The position numbers were made by a program, and so were the translations under genes. Shown here in pieces: positions 19,410 to 29,339 of a DNA stretch of 64,000 nucleotides. Within the stretch, counting starts at the first letter, position 1. Each line of letters opens with the position of its first letter. The notes below the pieces were generated by a model that saw only the letters and a list, made by a program, of their open reading frames with translations, was not told the origin of the DNA and ran no database searches. The stretch spans positions 124,001 to 188,000 of the forward strand of contig DVDT01000047.1 in the NCBI GenBank assembly GCA_015296085.1, given 5' to 3'. The DNA is from Trichormus sp. M33_DOE_039. GTDB lineage: Bacteria > Cyanobacteriota > Cyanobacteriia > Cyanobacteriales > Nostocaceae.

Positions 19410-19554
19410 CGCCATTATCAAGTTAGCAGATCAATTGGAGACAGCAGATACAAACTTTTCTGCCTTTGCGCTGCAACTACGGCAACTAGCAAGACAATTT
19501 GACGAAGATGCAATCCTCAACTTTTTGGCACAATATCAGGTAGAAACAGTATGA
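19366..19554 (+). pseudogene. Displaced C-terminal tail of the hybrid kinase
   Basis: This 62-residue frame (VLQELMTLANRGNF...) aligns with the C-terminal tail of the kinase ending at 1821 (ILQELLELLQDGDVQQ...). Reading GAA at 19363 after CCC at 19359-19361, thus skipping one G, rejoins the frames. It therefore belongs to the upstream kinase and is not an independent gene. Its stop TGA overlaps the ATG of the next gene at 19551 by four bases (ATGA), so the original design was a translationally coupled pair. Confidence 0.82.
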
Positions 19555-20846
19555 GAGCGACTGTACCGCACCAAGATTATTTCAGCGATCGCGATCCGAT
19601 CAGAGGCATAATTTTAGTTGTTGACGATAATCCCACTAACTTACAAGTTCTATCGAGTTTTTTAGATAATTCCAGTTTTGAAGTTTGGGCAGCACGCAGT
19701 GGCGAAAAAGCTCTTCAGAGATTAGAAAATGATCTCTTACCTGATTTAATTTTACTTGATGTCATGATGCCAGGAATGAACGGTTTTGAAACCTGTCAAC
19801 ATCTTAAAAGTGAGCCGCGTTTCCGAGATATTCCTATTGTGTTTATGACTGCTCTGACTGAAACTGCTGATAAAGTTAAAGGATTTCAAGTAGGCGCAGT
19901 AGATTATATTACTAAACCTTTTCAGCATGAAGAGGTGTTAGTGAGAATAGAACACCAGTTAAAGTTGAAACATTTAACAACAAGTTTAATTGCTAAAAAT
20001 GCCGAACTCCAAAACACTCAAACCCAACTCATCCAAGCGGAAAAAATTTCCAGTTTGGGTCAAATAGCCGCAGGCATTGCTCATGAGGTGAATAATCCCA
20101 TCAATTTTATTGCTGGCAACTTAAGTTTTGTGGAAAAGTATGTACAAGAAGTAGTTAATTTACTTAAGCTCTATCAAAAATATCTGCCCAATCCACCGGG
20201 TGAAATTCAAGCGGCAATGCAACAAAGTGATATTAACTATATATTAAAAGATTTATCTAGTATCATGCAATCAATGCAAGTCGGTACAGATCGCGTTACA
20301 GAAATTGTGTCATCGTTAAATAAGTTTTCTCGACATAGAGAAGTAGGAAAGAAACTGACTAACTTACACGAAGGCATAGAAAGCACATTACTAATTCTCG
20401 GACATCGACTCAAAGCCAACGCTAATCGTCCAGCCATTCAAATTATCAAAGAATATGGAGATTTGCCTTTAGTAAAGTGCTATCCCGGTGAAATAAATCA
20501 GGTATTTATGAATTTGATTAGTAATGCGATCGATGCTATTGAGGAAGTCCAAAAAAATCAAGCTTACCATGAACTTGCTCAAAATCCCGGTGTAATCAAA
20601 CTCAAGACTGAGGTAATAGGAGCTAAAATTATTTGCATAATTGCTGACAATGGTATAGGAATTGGTGAAGAAGTTAAAACCAAAATATTTGATGCTTTTT
20701 ATACAACTAAACCCATTGGTAAAGGCACAGGTTTAGGGCTTTCAATTGCTTACCAAATTGTGGTAGTTAACCATCGGGGCAACATATCATGCCATTCCAC
20801 ACCAGATATAGGTTTAAACTTTGTGATTGAACTGCCTATAGAATAG
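19551..20846 (+). CDS. Response regulator receiver-histidine kinase fusion
   Basis: A 431-residue soluble protein. The receiver domain occupies about residues 20-140 (VDDNPTNLQVL, LLDVMMPGMNG, TKPF), then a coiled coil, a HisKA-like region with GIAHEVNNPINF and a HATPase domain (NLISNAIDAI, DNGIGIG, GKGTGLGLSIAYQ). The layout is the same as the protein encoded at 1924-3183. The start overlaps the stop of the upstream kinase tail (ATGA), implying coupling and a dedicated relay from the dCache kinase. Confidence 0.92.
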   Translation: MRATVPHQDYFSDRDPIRGIILVVDDNPTNLQVLSSFLDNSSFEVWAARSGEKALQRLENDLLPDLILLDVMMPGMNGFETCQHLKSEPRFRDIPIVFMTALTETADKVKGFQVGAVDYITKPFQHEEVLVRIEHQLKLKHLTTSLIAKNAELQNTQTQLIQAEKISSLGQIAAGIAHEVNNPINFIAGNLSFVEKYVQEVVNLLKLYQKYLPNPPGEIQAAMQQSDINYILKDLSSIMQSMQVGTDRVTEIVSSLNKFSRHREVGKKLTNLHEGIESTLLILGHRLKANANRPAIQIIKEYGDLPLVKCYPGEINQVFMNLISNAIDAIEEVQKNQAYHELAQNPGVIKLKTEVIGAKIICIIADNGIGIGEEVKTKIFDAFYTTKPIGKGTGLGLSIAYQIVVVNHRGNISCHSTPDIGLNFVIELPIE

Positions 20847-21011
20847 GGAAATCTTAACAGGAAAGAAGTAGTTTAGAGGCGTACCTAGCTTTGCAAAAAT
20901 CAAATACGAATCCTATATCTAAATACAGGAAATTTAATATAACTAAAATCGCTTTTTCACTAGAAATCAAATTATAGATGTATTATTTCTAATTTTGCAT
21001 CTTCTATAATA

Positions 21012-21854
21012 TTAAAGTGGTGTTACCCAATAGCTAATACCTTTTTCTACTTTATTTATTAACCCTACATTGAGTAAATCTTGCTCCGTTAGACCTAAAT
21101 AAGTCCAGTGGGGTACATCATTAACCACAGTTTGAAACCAGCCATGTTGATTGAGAGTTTGTCTTTGTTGTTGATTAGATATCCGCAAATCAATTGCTAA
21201 TCCCCAAAGATGTTGTGATGCTCCTGGGGGTGCAACTACACTTAGAATTGCAGTTTCTTTCCCTTGAATGACTTTATCTAAAATACTTTGGTTAGCATAC
21301 TTATTCCAGAATCTTAGATTAGTAGCAAAAGTACGGGTACAATCACCAGAACCGTAGCCTGATTTTAAAGGAATATTTTGTTCAGCGCGAGCTTGATTTA
21401 AAGCTGCTACAGCTGCTGCTTGTAAGTAACAGTCATTTGTACCATCAACTTTTACCATTGTTAAGGTATTTTGAAATGCTTGGGTTTCCTGCTCGTTATT
21501 GAGCAGTACTGTTGATGGTAATTTTGCTATTTTAGTTTGATTGATAAAAGCTGCTCCATAGGCTTTGAGTAAAATATATTCATAAGTATTTGGCTGGGGA
21601 ATGGCGGATAAATTATTGGCGATCGCTGCCAAAAACCGCTCTTGTTCAGTCTGGTCTATTTTCGGTATATGTGTAGGCATTCTGGGGAATGTAGCTATAG
21701 CACCACAGTTATTTTCAACTGCCGTTAAACATGGTTTTGGCGGTTGATTATTGACATCAAGTCGGGAATGAGTTACCGCATTACTGGCAACTAAAGTAAA
21801 AACAATCAAAATAGTAATAGCAGCAAATTTTATTTTTTTTAAATTGCTTCTCAT
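21012..21854 (-). CDS. Exported M15-family (VanY-like) D,D-carboxypeptidase-like protein
   Basis: A 280-residue protein with an N-terminal signal peptide or anchor (basic MRSNLKKIK, then a hydrophobic run to about residue 27). The C-terminal half carries the M15/LAS signatures: SQHLWGLAID supplies His and Asp zinc ligands, and DVPHWTYLG supplies the third His. Enzymes of this class cleave D-Ala-D-Ala or peptidoglycan stem peptides in the periplasm. Two internal Cys near residues 140-175 could form a disulfide. It is monocistronic, convergent with the REC-kinase and divergent from mnmG. Confidence 0.78.
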   Translation of the reverse strand: MRSNLKKIKFAAITILIVFTLVASNAVTHSRLDVNNQPPKPCLTAVENNCGAIATFPRMPTHIPKIDQTEQERFLAAIANNLSAIPQPNTYEYILLKAYGAAFINQTKIAKLPSTVLLNNEQETQAFQNTLTMVKVDGTNDCYLQAAAVAALNQARAEQNIPLKSGYGSGDCTRTFATNLRFWNKYANQSILDKVIQGKETAILSVVAPPGASQHLWGLAIDLRISNQQQRQTLNQHGWFQTVVNDVPHWTYLGLTEQDLLNVGLINKVEKGISYWVTPL

Positions 21855-22123
21855 GATTAATAATTCAATATATTATCTGATTTTTATTTAGACTAATATT
21901 TAAATTTAGCAACCTCACGGTCAAACATTTATAAATTATAATTTTTTGCCCTTCCTATCTTATACAGCAACATCCAGTAAACCACTGAATCAGTTAAAAT
22001 TGACAAGAAACTTCAATTAGCTAACTAACCTGTATAAATAAACAGAAGTCAGTAAAGAGTGCTGATTCAATAGTTTTTCCCCCCTACTTCCTACCTTCTG
22101 CCTGTTGAAATTTTGAACTGCTT

Positions 22124-24046
22124 ATGACCATGCACAATTCTGTTGAATTTCAAGACGCTTTTGATGTCATCGTTGTCGGTGCAGGTCACTCCGGTTGCGA
22201 AGCAGCCCTTGCTACTGCCCGCCTCGGTTGTCGTACCATGCTCTTGACATTAAATTTAGATAAAATCGCTTGGCAACCCTGTAACCCAGCTGTGGGTGGC
22301 CCTGCTAAATCCCAATTGACCCATGAAGTTGATGCTTTGGGCGGGGAAATTGGTAAAATGGCAGACCGTACTTACCTGCAAAAGCGCATCCTCAACTCTT
22401 CACGGGGGCCTGCTGTCTGGGCATTACGCGCTCAAACTGACAAGCGGGAATATGCCGCAGTTATGAAAAATATTGTGGAAAACCAAGAGAACTTGAGCAT
22501 CCGAGAAGGGATGGTGACAGACTTGGTATTGGGTGCTAATGATGAAGTAATTGGAGTAGAAACATACTTTGGTGTAGCTTTTGAGTGTAAAGCCGTAATT
22601 TTAACTACGGGTACATTTCTCGGTGGTAAGATTTGGGTCGGGAACAAGTCAATGGCGGCTGGACGCGCAGGAGAATTTGCGGCGGAGGGTTTAACACAAA
22701 CCTTGAATCGCCTCGGATTTGAAACTGGGAGACTCAAGACTGGTACACCTGCACGGGTAGACAAGCGATCAGTAGACTATAGCAAAATGGAATTGCAGCC
22801 AGGGGATGCAGAAGTCCGGTGGTTTAGTTTTGACCCCCAAGTGTGGGTGGAACGAGAACAAATGCCTTGTTATATGACCCGCACCACCACCGAAACCCAT
22901 CGCTTAATTCAAGAAAACTTGCATCTGTCCCCAGTTTACGGCGGTTGGGTAGAAGCGAAAGGGCCGCGTTACTGTCCCAGCATTGAAGATAAGATTGTGC
23001 GCTTTGCCGATAAGGAAAGCCACCAAATCTTTATTGAACCGGAAGGACGAGATATTCCCGAACTATATATTCAAGGGTTTTCCACAGGATTGCCGGAAAA
23101 TTTGCAACTGCAAATGTTACGTAGTCTCCCTGGGTTAGAAAGCTGCGTGATGCTACGTCCAGCCTATGCGGTGGAATATGATTATCTGCCTGCTACCCAG
23201 TGTTATCCGACCATGATGACGAAAAAGATTGCTGGGTTATTCTGTGCGGGACAGATTAATGGGACAACAGGCTATGAAGAAGCTGCCGCCCAAGGTATTG
23301 TGGCAGGGATTAACGCAGCGCGGTTTGTGCGCGGTCAAGAAATGATTATTTTCCCCCGTGAACAAAGTTACCTCGGTACTTTGATGGATGACCTATGTAC
23401 CAAGGATTTACGAGAACCTTACCGCATGTTAACTAGTCGTTCAGAGTATCGCTTGTTGCTGCGTTCCGATAATGCTGACCAACGCTTGACACCTTTAGGG
23501 CGAGAAATTGGGTTAATTGACGATCGCCGTTGGCAATTATTCACCAACAAACAAGCACAGATTACGGCTGAAAAAGAACGCCTGTATGCTACCAGAGTCA
23601 AAGAACATGAGGAAATTGGCAAAGCGATCGCCTCTGATACCCAACAAGCCATCAAAGGTTCAATTACCCTAGCAGATTTACTACGTCGTCCGGGATTTCA
23701 TTACGTAGACCTCAATAAATATGGACTTGGCAACCCCGCTCTCAGCCAAGCTGAAAGAGAAGGAGCAGAAATTGACATTAAATATTCTGGTTATTTGGCT
23801 AGACAACAAAGCCAAATTGAACAGATTTCCCGTCAAGCCAACCGCCATTTACCTGGAGATTTAGACTACACAAAAATTGACACTCTCTCTAAGGAAGCGC
23901 GAGAAAAACTCTCTCAGGTCAAACCCCTCACCATCGGTCAAGCTGCCCGAATTGGTGGCGTCAATCCTGCTGATGTGAACGCCTTATTAATTTTTTTAGA
24001 ATTGCGTCAATCTCAACAACAGTCAGGGTTTGCGACTTTATCTTAA
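22124..24046 (+). CDS. mnmG: tRNA uridine-5-carboxymethylaminomethyl modification enzyme MnmG (GidA)
   Basis: A 640-residue FAD protein matching MnmG over its full length. Landmarks are the dinucleotide site [56 protein letters not shown] and the C-terminal tRNA-interacting domain with [13 protein letters not shown]. With MnmE it installs the cmnm5 modification at the wobble uridine of several tRNAs. ATG 22124 is the natural start, with a second ATG at 22130. Confidence 0.97.
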   Translation: MTMHNSVEFQDAFDVIVVGAGHSGCEAALATARLGCRTMLLTLNLDKIAWQPCNPAVGGPAKSQLTHEVDALGGEIGKMADRTYLQKRILNSSRGPAVWALRAQTDKREYAAVMKNIVENQENLSIREGMVTDLVLGANDEVIGVETYFGVAFECKAVILTTGTFLGGKIWVGNKSMAAGRAGEFAAEGLTQTLNRLGFETGRLKTGTPARVDKRSVDYSKMELQPGDAEVRWFSFDPQVWVEREQMPCYMTRTTTETHRLIQENLHLSPVYGGWVEAKGPRYCPSIEDKIVRFADKESHQIFIEPEGRDIPELYIQGFSTGLPENLQLQMLRSLPGLESCVMLRPAYAVEYDYLPATQCYPTMMTKKIAGLFCAGQINGTTGYEEAAAQGIVAGINAARFVRGQEMIIFPREQSYLGTLMDDLCTKDLREPYRMLTSRSEYRLLLRSDNADQRLTPLGREIGLIDDRRWQLFTNKQAQITAEKERLYATRVKEHEEIGKAIASDTQQAIKGSITLADLLRRPGFHYVDLNKYGLGNPALSQAEREGAEIDIKYSGYLARQQSQIEQISRQANRHLPGDLDYTKIDTLSKEAREKLSQVKPLTIGQAARIGGVNPADVNALLIFLELRQSQQQSGFATLS

Positions 24047-24275
24047 CTTCATCTTTATGAAGGGTGAGTATATTGGAAAGGGGGATGGGTATGATAGATG
24101 ACAAGAATTCAACCCTGGCATCATCAACGATCCCCAGTCTAAGAGTTGAATTTCATACACTAAAACAATCAACTCGTCTAGTTCGGACGGGAGATTGCAT
24201 ATCTTGAAAATCCTGATACCCAGGTGAAAGGGGCGGTGTTGCCCCATCCTGGCAACTACCACCCAACATTTGCTT

Positions 24276-25598
24276 ATGTTAAGAGAAGCTAGCACCCATC
24301 TGATTATCCCCGAACCATCAGAAGACCTGATTGTTAACGAGCCTTGGTCAATAGAATTCTATGCTGATGGCTTGATGGATGAACTATTTGCCAGTATCGA
24401 CGAGATACTTGATGTCAATTTCAATCATCGCCAACCACTACGTCAAGCGGCTGTATCGGGAAGTGACTGGTCATATACGTCCAAGCAAACAACTTTAGAG
24501 TATGACCATCTGCAAACCGTTGAAGTCCCACAGATTGTTCTACCCAGTACAACAAAGCGTTCTGTACAGACTGTTGCAGCCATTAGCAACAAACAAGTTA
24601 GTTCCGTTGTAATCGATCAACCCCAGATTCAATCAATCAGTCCAGTTACGAAAACAGCTAAACTCACCTTGAGTAAACTGCTGATTGTGGGTACAACTAT
24701 CGGTGTGGCGATCGCAGGCGTACTATACATAGTGCAATCAGGTGCGTTAGTCGTCCTCACATCTCAACTCAGCCAACCAAATGTTTATACACCCGCAACG
24801 CAATTGCCTGCAAAACCAGATGTACAGGCTGAGTTAGTCAACTACATGATGGGAGCATTAGCTGTCATTGATGAAAAAGACAGCTCAAATCAACGCCAAT
24901 TCCGTTCCCAATCAGCTAGCCGGGTGATTAACAACCCCGCATCCGTAGCTTTATCTAACAATCAACCTGTAGGTAATTTACCATCACCCTTAACAGCAAA
25001 CAATACACCACCAACACTTAGCCGAGCCAACAACGTTGTCGAGCGCATCTACATCCCAGTTTTTCAACCACCTTCACCAATGCGCTCTGCAATCCCATCA
25101 GTTCCTAGTATTGGTTCACCTTTACCACCAGTTGCCAATCAACCTAATGTAGTTAAGAACACCTTAAATAAGGTGCAACCAGCAGCTAAACCCAGCTCAG
25201 TCAATATGTTAGCAGCGGCTGTGCGCTCAGATATGAAACCTGTGGCTGTGCGAAATGCACCGATAAAAGTTCAACAGTCACCCAATTCTCTGCCTAATTT
25301 GCCTGTTGTTCCCTTCGGTGCAACTTTACCAAAATCACCCACCAACACAGAAGTAGTACAGGTTGCATCCCTCAACGTTAACCCCCCTACACCTGCACCT
25401 ATCCATACTTTAGAAGGATTACTAGAGTTGGGTAATAAATCTGTAGCACTATTCCAAGTCAATGGTGTTAGTCGTCGCGTTAACATCGGTGAAAGTATTG
25501 GCTCTAGCGGTTGGACATTAGTAGAGGTAAATAATGGTGAAGCTGTAGTCCGACGTAATGGTGAGGTACGTTCTATTTTTGCCGGACAAAAGTTGTAA
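24276..25598 (+). CDS. Membrane-anchored protein with Pro-rich linker and PilP/GspC-like C-terminus
   Basis: A 440-residue protein I cannot name. An acidic N-terminal cytoplasmic region (about 130 residues) precedes one membrane helix (LLIVGTTIGVAIAGVLYIVQ), then about 220 residues rich in Pro, Ser and Asn that are probably disordered. The folded C-terminal part of about 65 residues (LEGLLELGNKSVALF, VNIGESIGSSGWTLVEV, AVVRRNGEVRSIFAGQKL) has the beta pattern of the PilP/GspC homology region, suggesting it docks onto a secretion or pilus complex. The start is ATG 24276; a TTG at 24270 is less likely. A strong hairpin follows at 25631. Confidence 0.7.
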   Translation: MLREASTHLIIPEPSEDLIVNEPWSIEFYADGLMDELFASIDEILDVNFNHRQPLRQAAVSGSDWSYTSKQTTLEYDHLQTVEVPQIVLPSTTKRSVQTVAAISNKQVSSVVIDQPQIQSISPVTKTAKLTLSKLLIVGTTIGVAIAGVLYIVQSGALVVLTSQLSQPNVYTPATQLPAKPDVQAELVNYMMGALAVIDEKDSSNQRQFRSQSASRVINNPASVALSNNQPVGNLPSPLTANNTPPTLSRANNVVERIYIPVFQPPSPMRSAIPSVPSIGSPLPPVANQPNVVKNTLNKVQPAAKPSSVNMLAAAVRSDMKPVAVRNAPIKVQQSPNSLPNLPVVPFGATLPKSPTNTEVVQVASLNVNPPTPAPIHTLEGLLELGNKSVALFQVNGVSRRVNIGESIGSSGWTLVEVNNGEAVVRRNGEVRSIFAGQKL

Positions 25599-25630
25599 TG
25601 GAATTTTTAGCAATTTTATCAGGGTGGAAA

Positions 25631-25659
25631 TAGGGATACATTAACTTTCTGTATCCCTA
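25631..25659. terminator. Bidirectional terminator hairpin
   Basis: TAGGGATACA (25631-25640) and TGTATCCCTA (25650-25659) form a perfect 10-base stem with a 9-base loop, exactly between two converging genes (stops at 25598 and 25684). Confidence 0.7.
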
Positions 25660-25683
25660 AACTCCTATAGTGGTAATTTTGAA

Positions 25684-27237
25684 TTAACTCCTAGCTGGTG
25701 GGTTGATCTCAAAGTGAATATGATGCTCATGACCATTGGCAAAGTTACAAAGTCCTTCTCGAATGAGGGTAGAATCATTGAAGAATACCGCGCTAGTTCT
25801 AACTAGCTTGTGCTGGCGAATCGACTTGAGAATAGCTCGCGCCGCATCTTGATCATATTCCGCACTTGTCCAAAAAATGCCGCCGAACTTACCATTTTTT
25901 CTCGGCAAGAAAACATCACACATCAGACCAGTTTCATGTCCTTGATGGTCGGGTGTATCGCCGCCATGCGGTAAACTGACATCATTGATAGCGAATGATG
26001 CCGCATTAGGGCGAAGATTGCGATAATTTTTTTGATAGTCTTGAGCAATATCTTGAATTGTTTCAGCTAGCCAGTGCGTGCCGAAATCATGCTTATCTTG
26101 AGTTTCTGCAAGTTCGCCGTTCATAAAACCGTTTTGAGGTTGGCTTTCTGGCATTAATACCCATCGAGGTGCGTTAGCAGCTTGTAACCATTGGTGAGTT
26201 GTAGCATCAACATCAACTCTCCCATCACCTTGAATGGTACTACGACCAGCAATAATTGATTGAAATAAGCGAATCGCCTCAAATAGTCCTCTGTCGATGC
26301 TGGCGGTTGTAGGGTCGCCTACCCAGGTGTAACCTAGTTCATACAGTCTGGCTTTGACTGCTTTTACGTCGTCAGATTTGTTGACTCCACCAACTCCTAC
26401 ACTACCAGTGAGTTTAATTACTTTGGCTGCTGTTGTAGTTGAGGTTGATTCATTCTGTTGCGAAACGCCAAGAAGAACTTTAAATGTAATTTCTAAACTT
26501 TGGTCATCGATCGCCAGTAACATTTTGCGATCGCCTGCTTGATTAAACACAAAGTTAAATCGCCATTTCCCATCCTGACCAATTGTGACATTAGGGGCGG
26601 GAAAGCGATCGTCAATCATCACCGACAAAACTCTACCTTTGTCACTTAACCGTGCTATACCTTCCATACTAAAAACTTGCCCGACAGACACTTCTTGAGG
26701 CGCACGAATGAGTTGTAATTGTTCCACTGAAGTGGGGCTTATCACTCCACTAGCATTGGTTAGGAATTTTTGGGCTTCTGGCAGCAATTTGACGACTTTA
26801 GGGATGTAATCAGGATCAGATGAATAGCCTTTACTTTTCAAAAAACCAATAAAATTTTCTGGTGTATTTGTATGTTCTTCTAAACCTTTGTAGGGAGAGC
26901 GGGTTAAAAACTTCCAATAACCAACAATAAAAGCATCAATATCAGTGAACCGACAAAATTCGACTTCTTCTGTTTCTGAAGGTACTGGAATTTTTAAAGG
27001 TTCAGCAAAACCTTTCATATCGGGATTGCGCCATTTTAATCCCGCGAAATTGTTGGCTTTACTGGCAAGGTCACTGGTAGCTCTACCTGATTCTAATAAC
27101 CATTGTGCCAGCGTCACTTCTTTGATAATTTGCCGATTAATCTCAGATATTTTATCAGTATCAATACCGACTTTTGTAAATACTGAAGCTAAATCTGTTT
27201 GTAAGTATTTATTGACTAAATCATCTAATAATGCCAT
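25684..27237 (-). CDS. Leaderless peptidoglycan hydrolase: glucosaminidase plus M74/M15-like peptidase
   Basis: A 517-residue protein without signal peptide. Residues about 20-165 resemble a GH73 glucosaminidase domain (LAQWLLESGRATSDLASKANNFAGLKW, with the catalytic Glu in LESG). Residues about 170-260 are an Ig-like beta domain. Residues about 270-350 are peptidoglycan-binding-like (VKAVKARLYELGYTW, LFEAIRLFQ). The C-terminal about 140 residues carry LAS/M74-type zinc motifs: PHGGDTPDHQGHETGLMCDV and HEHHIHFEI. It would cleave both glycan and peptide bonds. An amidase gene lies upstream on the same strand, 130 bases away with a hairpin between them. Export without a leader is unexplained and suggests phage-like or lysis-dependent delivery. 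Confidence 0.78.
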   Translation of the reverse strand: MALLDDLVNKYLQTDLASVFTKVGIDTDKISEINRQIIKEVTLAQWLLESGRATSDLASKANNFAGLKWRNPDMKGFAEPLKIPVPSETEEVEFCRFTDIDAFIVGYWKFLTRSPYKGLEEHTNTPENFIGFLKSKGYSSDPDYIPKVVKLLPEAQKFLTNASGVISPTSVEQLQLIRAPQEVSVGQVFSMEGIARLSDKGRVLSVMIDDRFPAPNVTIGQDGKWRFNFVFNQAGDRKMLLAIDDQSLEITFKVLLGVSQQNESTSTTTAAKVIKLTGSVGVGGVNKSDDVKAVKARLYELGYTWVGDPTTASIDRGLFEAIRLFQSIIAGRSTIQGDGRVDVDATTHQWLQAANAPRWVLMPESQPQNGFMNGELAETQDKHDFGTHWLAETIQDIAQDYQKNYRNLRPNAASFAINDVSLPHGGDTPDHQGHETGLMCDVFLPRKNGKFGGIFWTSAEYDQDAARAILKSIRQHKLVRTSAVFFNDSTLIREGLCNFANGHEHHIHFEINPPARS

Positions 27238-27300
27238 AAATCACCCTTGGTCAAATAGTTACATAAAAAATAGTTCACAAAACAGTAGCATTTTTTGGTT

Positions 27301-27335
27301 GTTATATCCCCGATTTCTAGGATTGGGGATATAAC
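27301..27335. terminator. Perfect hairpin between the two peptidoglycan hydrolase genes
   Basis: GTTATATCCCC (27301-27311) pairs with GGGGATATAAC (27325-27335), loop 13. It follows the stop of the amidase gene (minus strand) and precedes the hydrolase start, so it may end or attenuate transcription between them. Confidence 0.55.
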
Positions 27336-27367
27336 AAGCCAGAAAATATAGAGTTTTGCAGTCTGCT

Positions 27368-28156
27368 TTATCTAGCTCCTGCTGGAACTACGACATCATC
27401 TTTTTCCAGGATTTTGCAATGTTCAGCAAATACAAAATGTTTGTTGCGATCGCCTTTACTGTTATCAGTCCAAGTCACACAATAATGATGTTCTTCAAAG
27501 GTGAAATCTAAAATTGGGTATTTGCCTGGCGTAATATCAAATAACTTTTCTTTGGGTAAATCTGATGCTTGTTCTGTCGATGGTTTTAAAATCGTTGGCA
27601 CTTTAATTTCTAAAATGTAATCTTTATCTGCTGGAGATGTATCCTCATCCGTTTCACCAATTAAGCCATCCTTAATTGCTTCTGCCATTTTTTCAGCATC
27701 AAAGCGATCCATATCTATTTGAGAATCACAAAAGCAACACTCAACTAAAATAGCTGGCATTTCGGTATTTTTCAAAACAAAGAGATTTTTTGATTTGACA
27801 CCTCTATCTTTAAACCCTAGTTTGACAATCTCTTTGAGAACTGATTGAGCTATGCCTTTAGATGTGTTACTAATAGCATAAATTTCTGTACCATCCGCTT
27901 TACTATTAGCTGCATTAAAGTGAATTGAAACTAATAAATTCACATTATTGGTATTGGCTTTATTAGCTCTTTGTCTCAGAGAATCATTGACACTACTAGC
28001 AGTATTAGGAGTGCAATCAACAACAGTATGTCCGGCTGCTTTTAGTTTTTGAATTAAGAAAGTACCAACAGCTTTGGTTAAATCATCTTCTTTTTTGATC
28101 CCAACTGCGCCTGTATCAAATGGGCAATTATGTCCGATATCAATACCAAATTTCAT
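27368..28156 (-). CDS. N-acetylmuramoyl-L-alanine amidase (Amidase_3), leaderless
   Basis: A 262-residue protein. The Amidase_3 domain fills residues 1-175: zinc ligands His9 (GIDIGH), Glu23 and the His of LLVSIHFNA, plus the catalytic Glu of AILVECCF. It cleaves the bond between N-acetylmuramic acid and L-Ala in peptidoglycan. The C-terminal about 85 residues, with FDITPGKYPILDFTFEEHHYCVTW, form a small unidentified domain that may bind wall. There is no signal peptide, as in the neighbouring bifunctional hydrolase, which resembles phage endolysin organisation. Confidence 0.87.
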   Translation of the reverse strand: MKFGIDIGHNCPFDTGAVGIKKEDDLTKAVGTFLIQKLKAAGHTVVDCTPNTASSVNDSLRQRANKANTNNVNLLVSIHFNAANSKADGTEIYAISNTSKGIAQSVLKEIVKLGFKDRGVKSKNLFVLKNTEMPAILVECCFCDSQIDMDRFDAEKMAEAIKDGLIGETDEDTSPADKDYILEIKVPTILKPSTEQASDLPKEKLFDITPGKYPILDFTFEEHHYCVTWTDNSKGDRNKHFVFAEHCKILEKDDVVVPAGAR

Positions 28157-28403
28157 AATTTATTCTCTGTTTATTTCCAGGATAATTCTAGTAATAACCT
28201 AGAAGCGATCGCTCTGTCGGTGAGAAAAGGTGAGAATCTATGTAAATGTACGTAAATAGACAAGCTTTGTTAATTGTATTGGATTTACCAGGTCAGGCTT
28301 AAAAATTGAGAAAATACTGTAAATAATTGTAAAATTTAACGTAAATCCACTATTACAGCCTGAAATATCACAAAGTCCAAGCAATATGTAAATATAGCTT
28401 AAC

Positions 28404-29339
28404 ATGAAGGCACAAGAAGCCCTGAACCTAGTTGATACACTTCTAAACTCTACTCAGTTGGGACAAAAACTCAATGACGTTCAATCTGTAGTGTTTCAGA
28501 AAAGCTGGTTGGGATGCACCTATGCAGCGATTGCAGAGGAATTAAATTATGAACATGATTATATTAAACAAGTGGGTTCGCAGTTGTGGCGATCGCTTTC
28601 TTTAGCAGTGGGTGAAGAAGTATCGAAAAAGAATCTCCAAACTGTTCTGCACCGTGTCGTTATCAGCCATATTCACACCTCAAATAGCAATGACTGGAAT
28701 ACTTTATCATCAACTAAAATCAAACCGAGAAAATCAGCACACCAAAGACAATTGATGATCAACCAACCCATTAAGGGAGAAAACTGGACAATTCAAGACT
28801 TAAAAGTTTTACCCGAAAAAGATTGGATGTGCTATGAAATTATTAATGGAGAACTCTTCATAACTAGTCCTCCTCACCACCTTCATCAACAAGTTTGTGG
28901 CAAAATCTGTCTAAAACTCGATTTTTGGTCAGACCAAACTGATTTAGGTGTAACAATTATGGCTCCAGGGGTGATTTTTTCCGCAGCCGATAGCGTTATA
29001 CCTGATGTAGTGTGGGTAAGTCGAGAAAGACTAGCGCAAATTGCAGATGAAGCTGGACATTTAACAGGCGCACCGGAGTTAGTAGTAGAGGTATTATCTC
29101 CAGGTAAACAAAATTCACTCAGAGATCAGGAAGCAAAACTGAAACTTTATTCGCTTCAAGGTGTGCGTGAATATTGGATCGTCAACCGTTTCACTCAACA
29201 AGTAGCAGTTTATCGCCGAGAAAAAGCACAATTAATTTTAGTTGCAACTTTATTAGGTGATGATGAAATCACATCGCCATTTTTACCGGGATTTTGTTGT
29301 TCTATCCGTGGTTTTTTTCCTGAAGAATCGGTAAAGTAA
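28404..29339 (+). CDS. VMAP-type N-terminal HTH fused to Uma2-family nuclease domain
   Basis: A 311-residue protein. Residues 1-85 (MKAQEALNLVDTLL, VVFQKSWLGCTYAAIAEEL, YIKQVGSQLWRSLS) match the N-terminal helix-turn-helix found on cyanobacterial vWA-MoxR-associated, NB-ARC and WD40 proteins. A basic linker follows. Residues about 125-305 are a Uma2 (DUF820) PD-(D/E)XK-like domain with IPDVVWV, ELVVEVLSPG and GVREYWIVN. Uma2 proteins are abundant in cyanobacteria and of uncertain function. The gene converges on the PAS kinase and overlaps its 3' end by 38 bases. Confidence 0.82.
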   Translation: MKAQEALNLVDTLLNSTQLGQKLNDVQSVVFQKSWLGCTYAAIAEELNYEHDYIKQVGSQLWRSLSLAVGEEVSKKNLQTVLHRVVISHIHTSNSNDWNTLSSTKIKPRKSAHQRQLMINQPIKGENWTIQDLKVLPEKDWMCYEIINGELFITSPPHHLHQQVCGKICLKLDFWSDQTDLGVTIMAPGVIFSAADSVIPDVVWVSRERLAQIADEAGHLTGAPELVVEVLSPGKQNSLRDQEAKLKLYSLQGVREYWIVNRFTQQVAVYRREKAQLILVATLLGDDEITSPFLPGFCCSIRGFFPEESVK

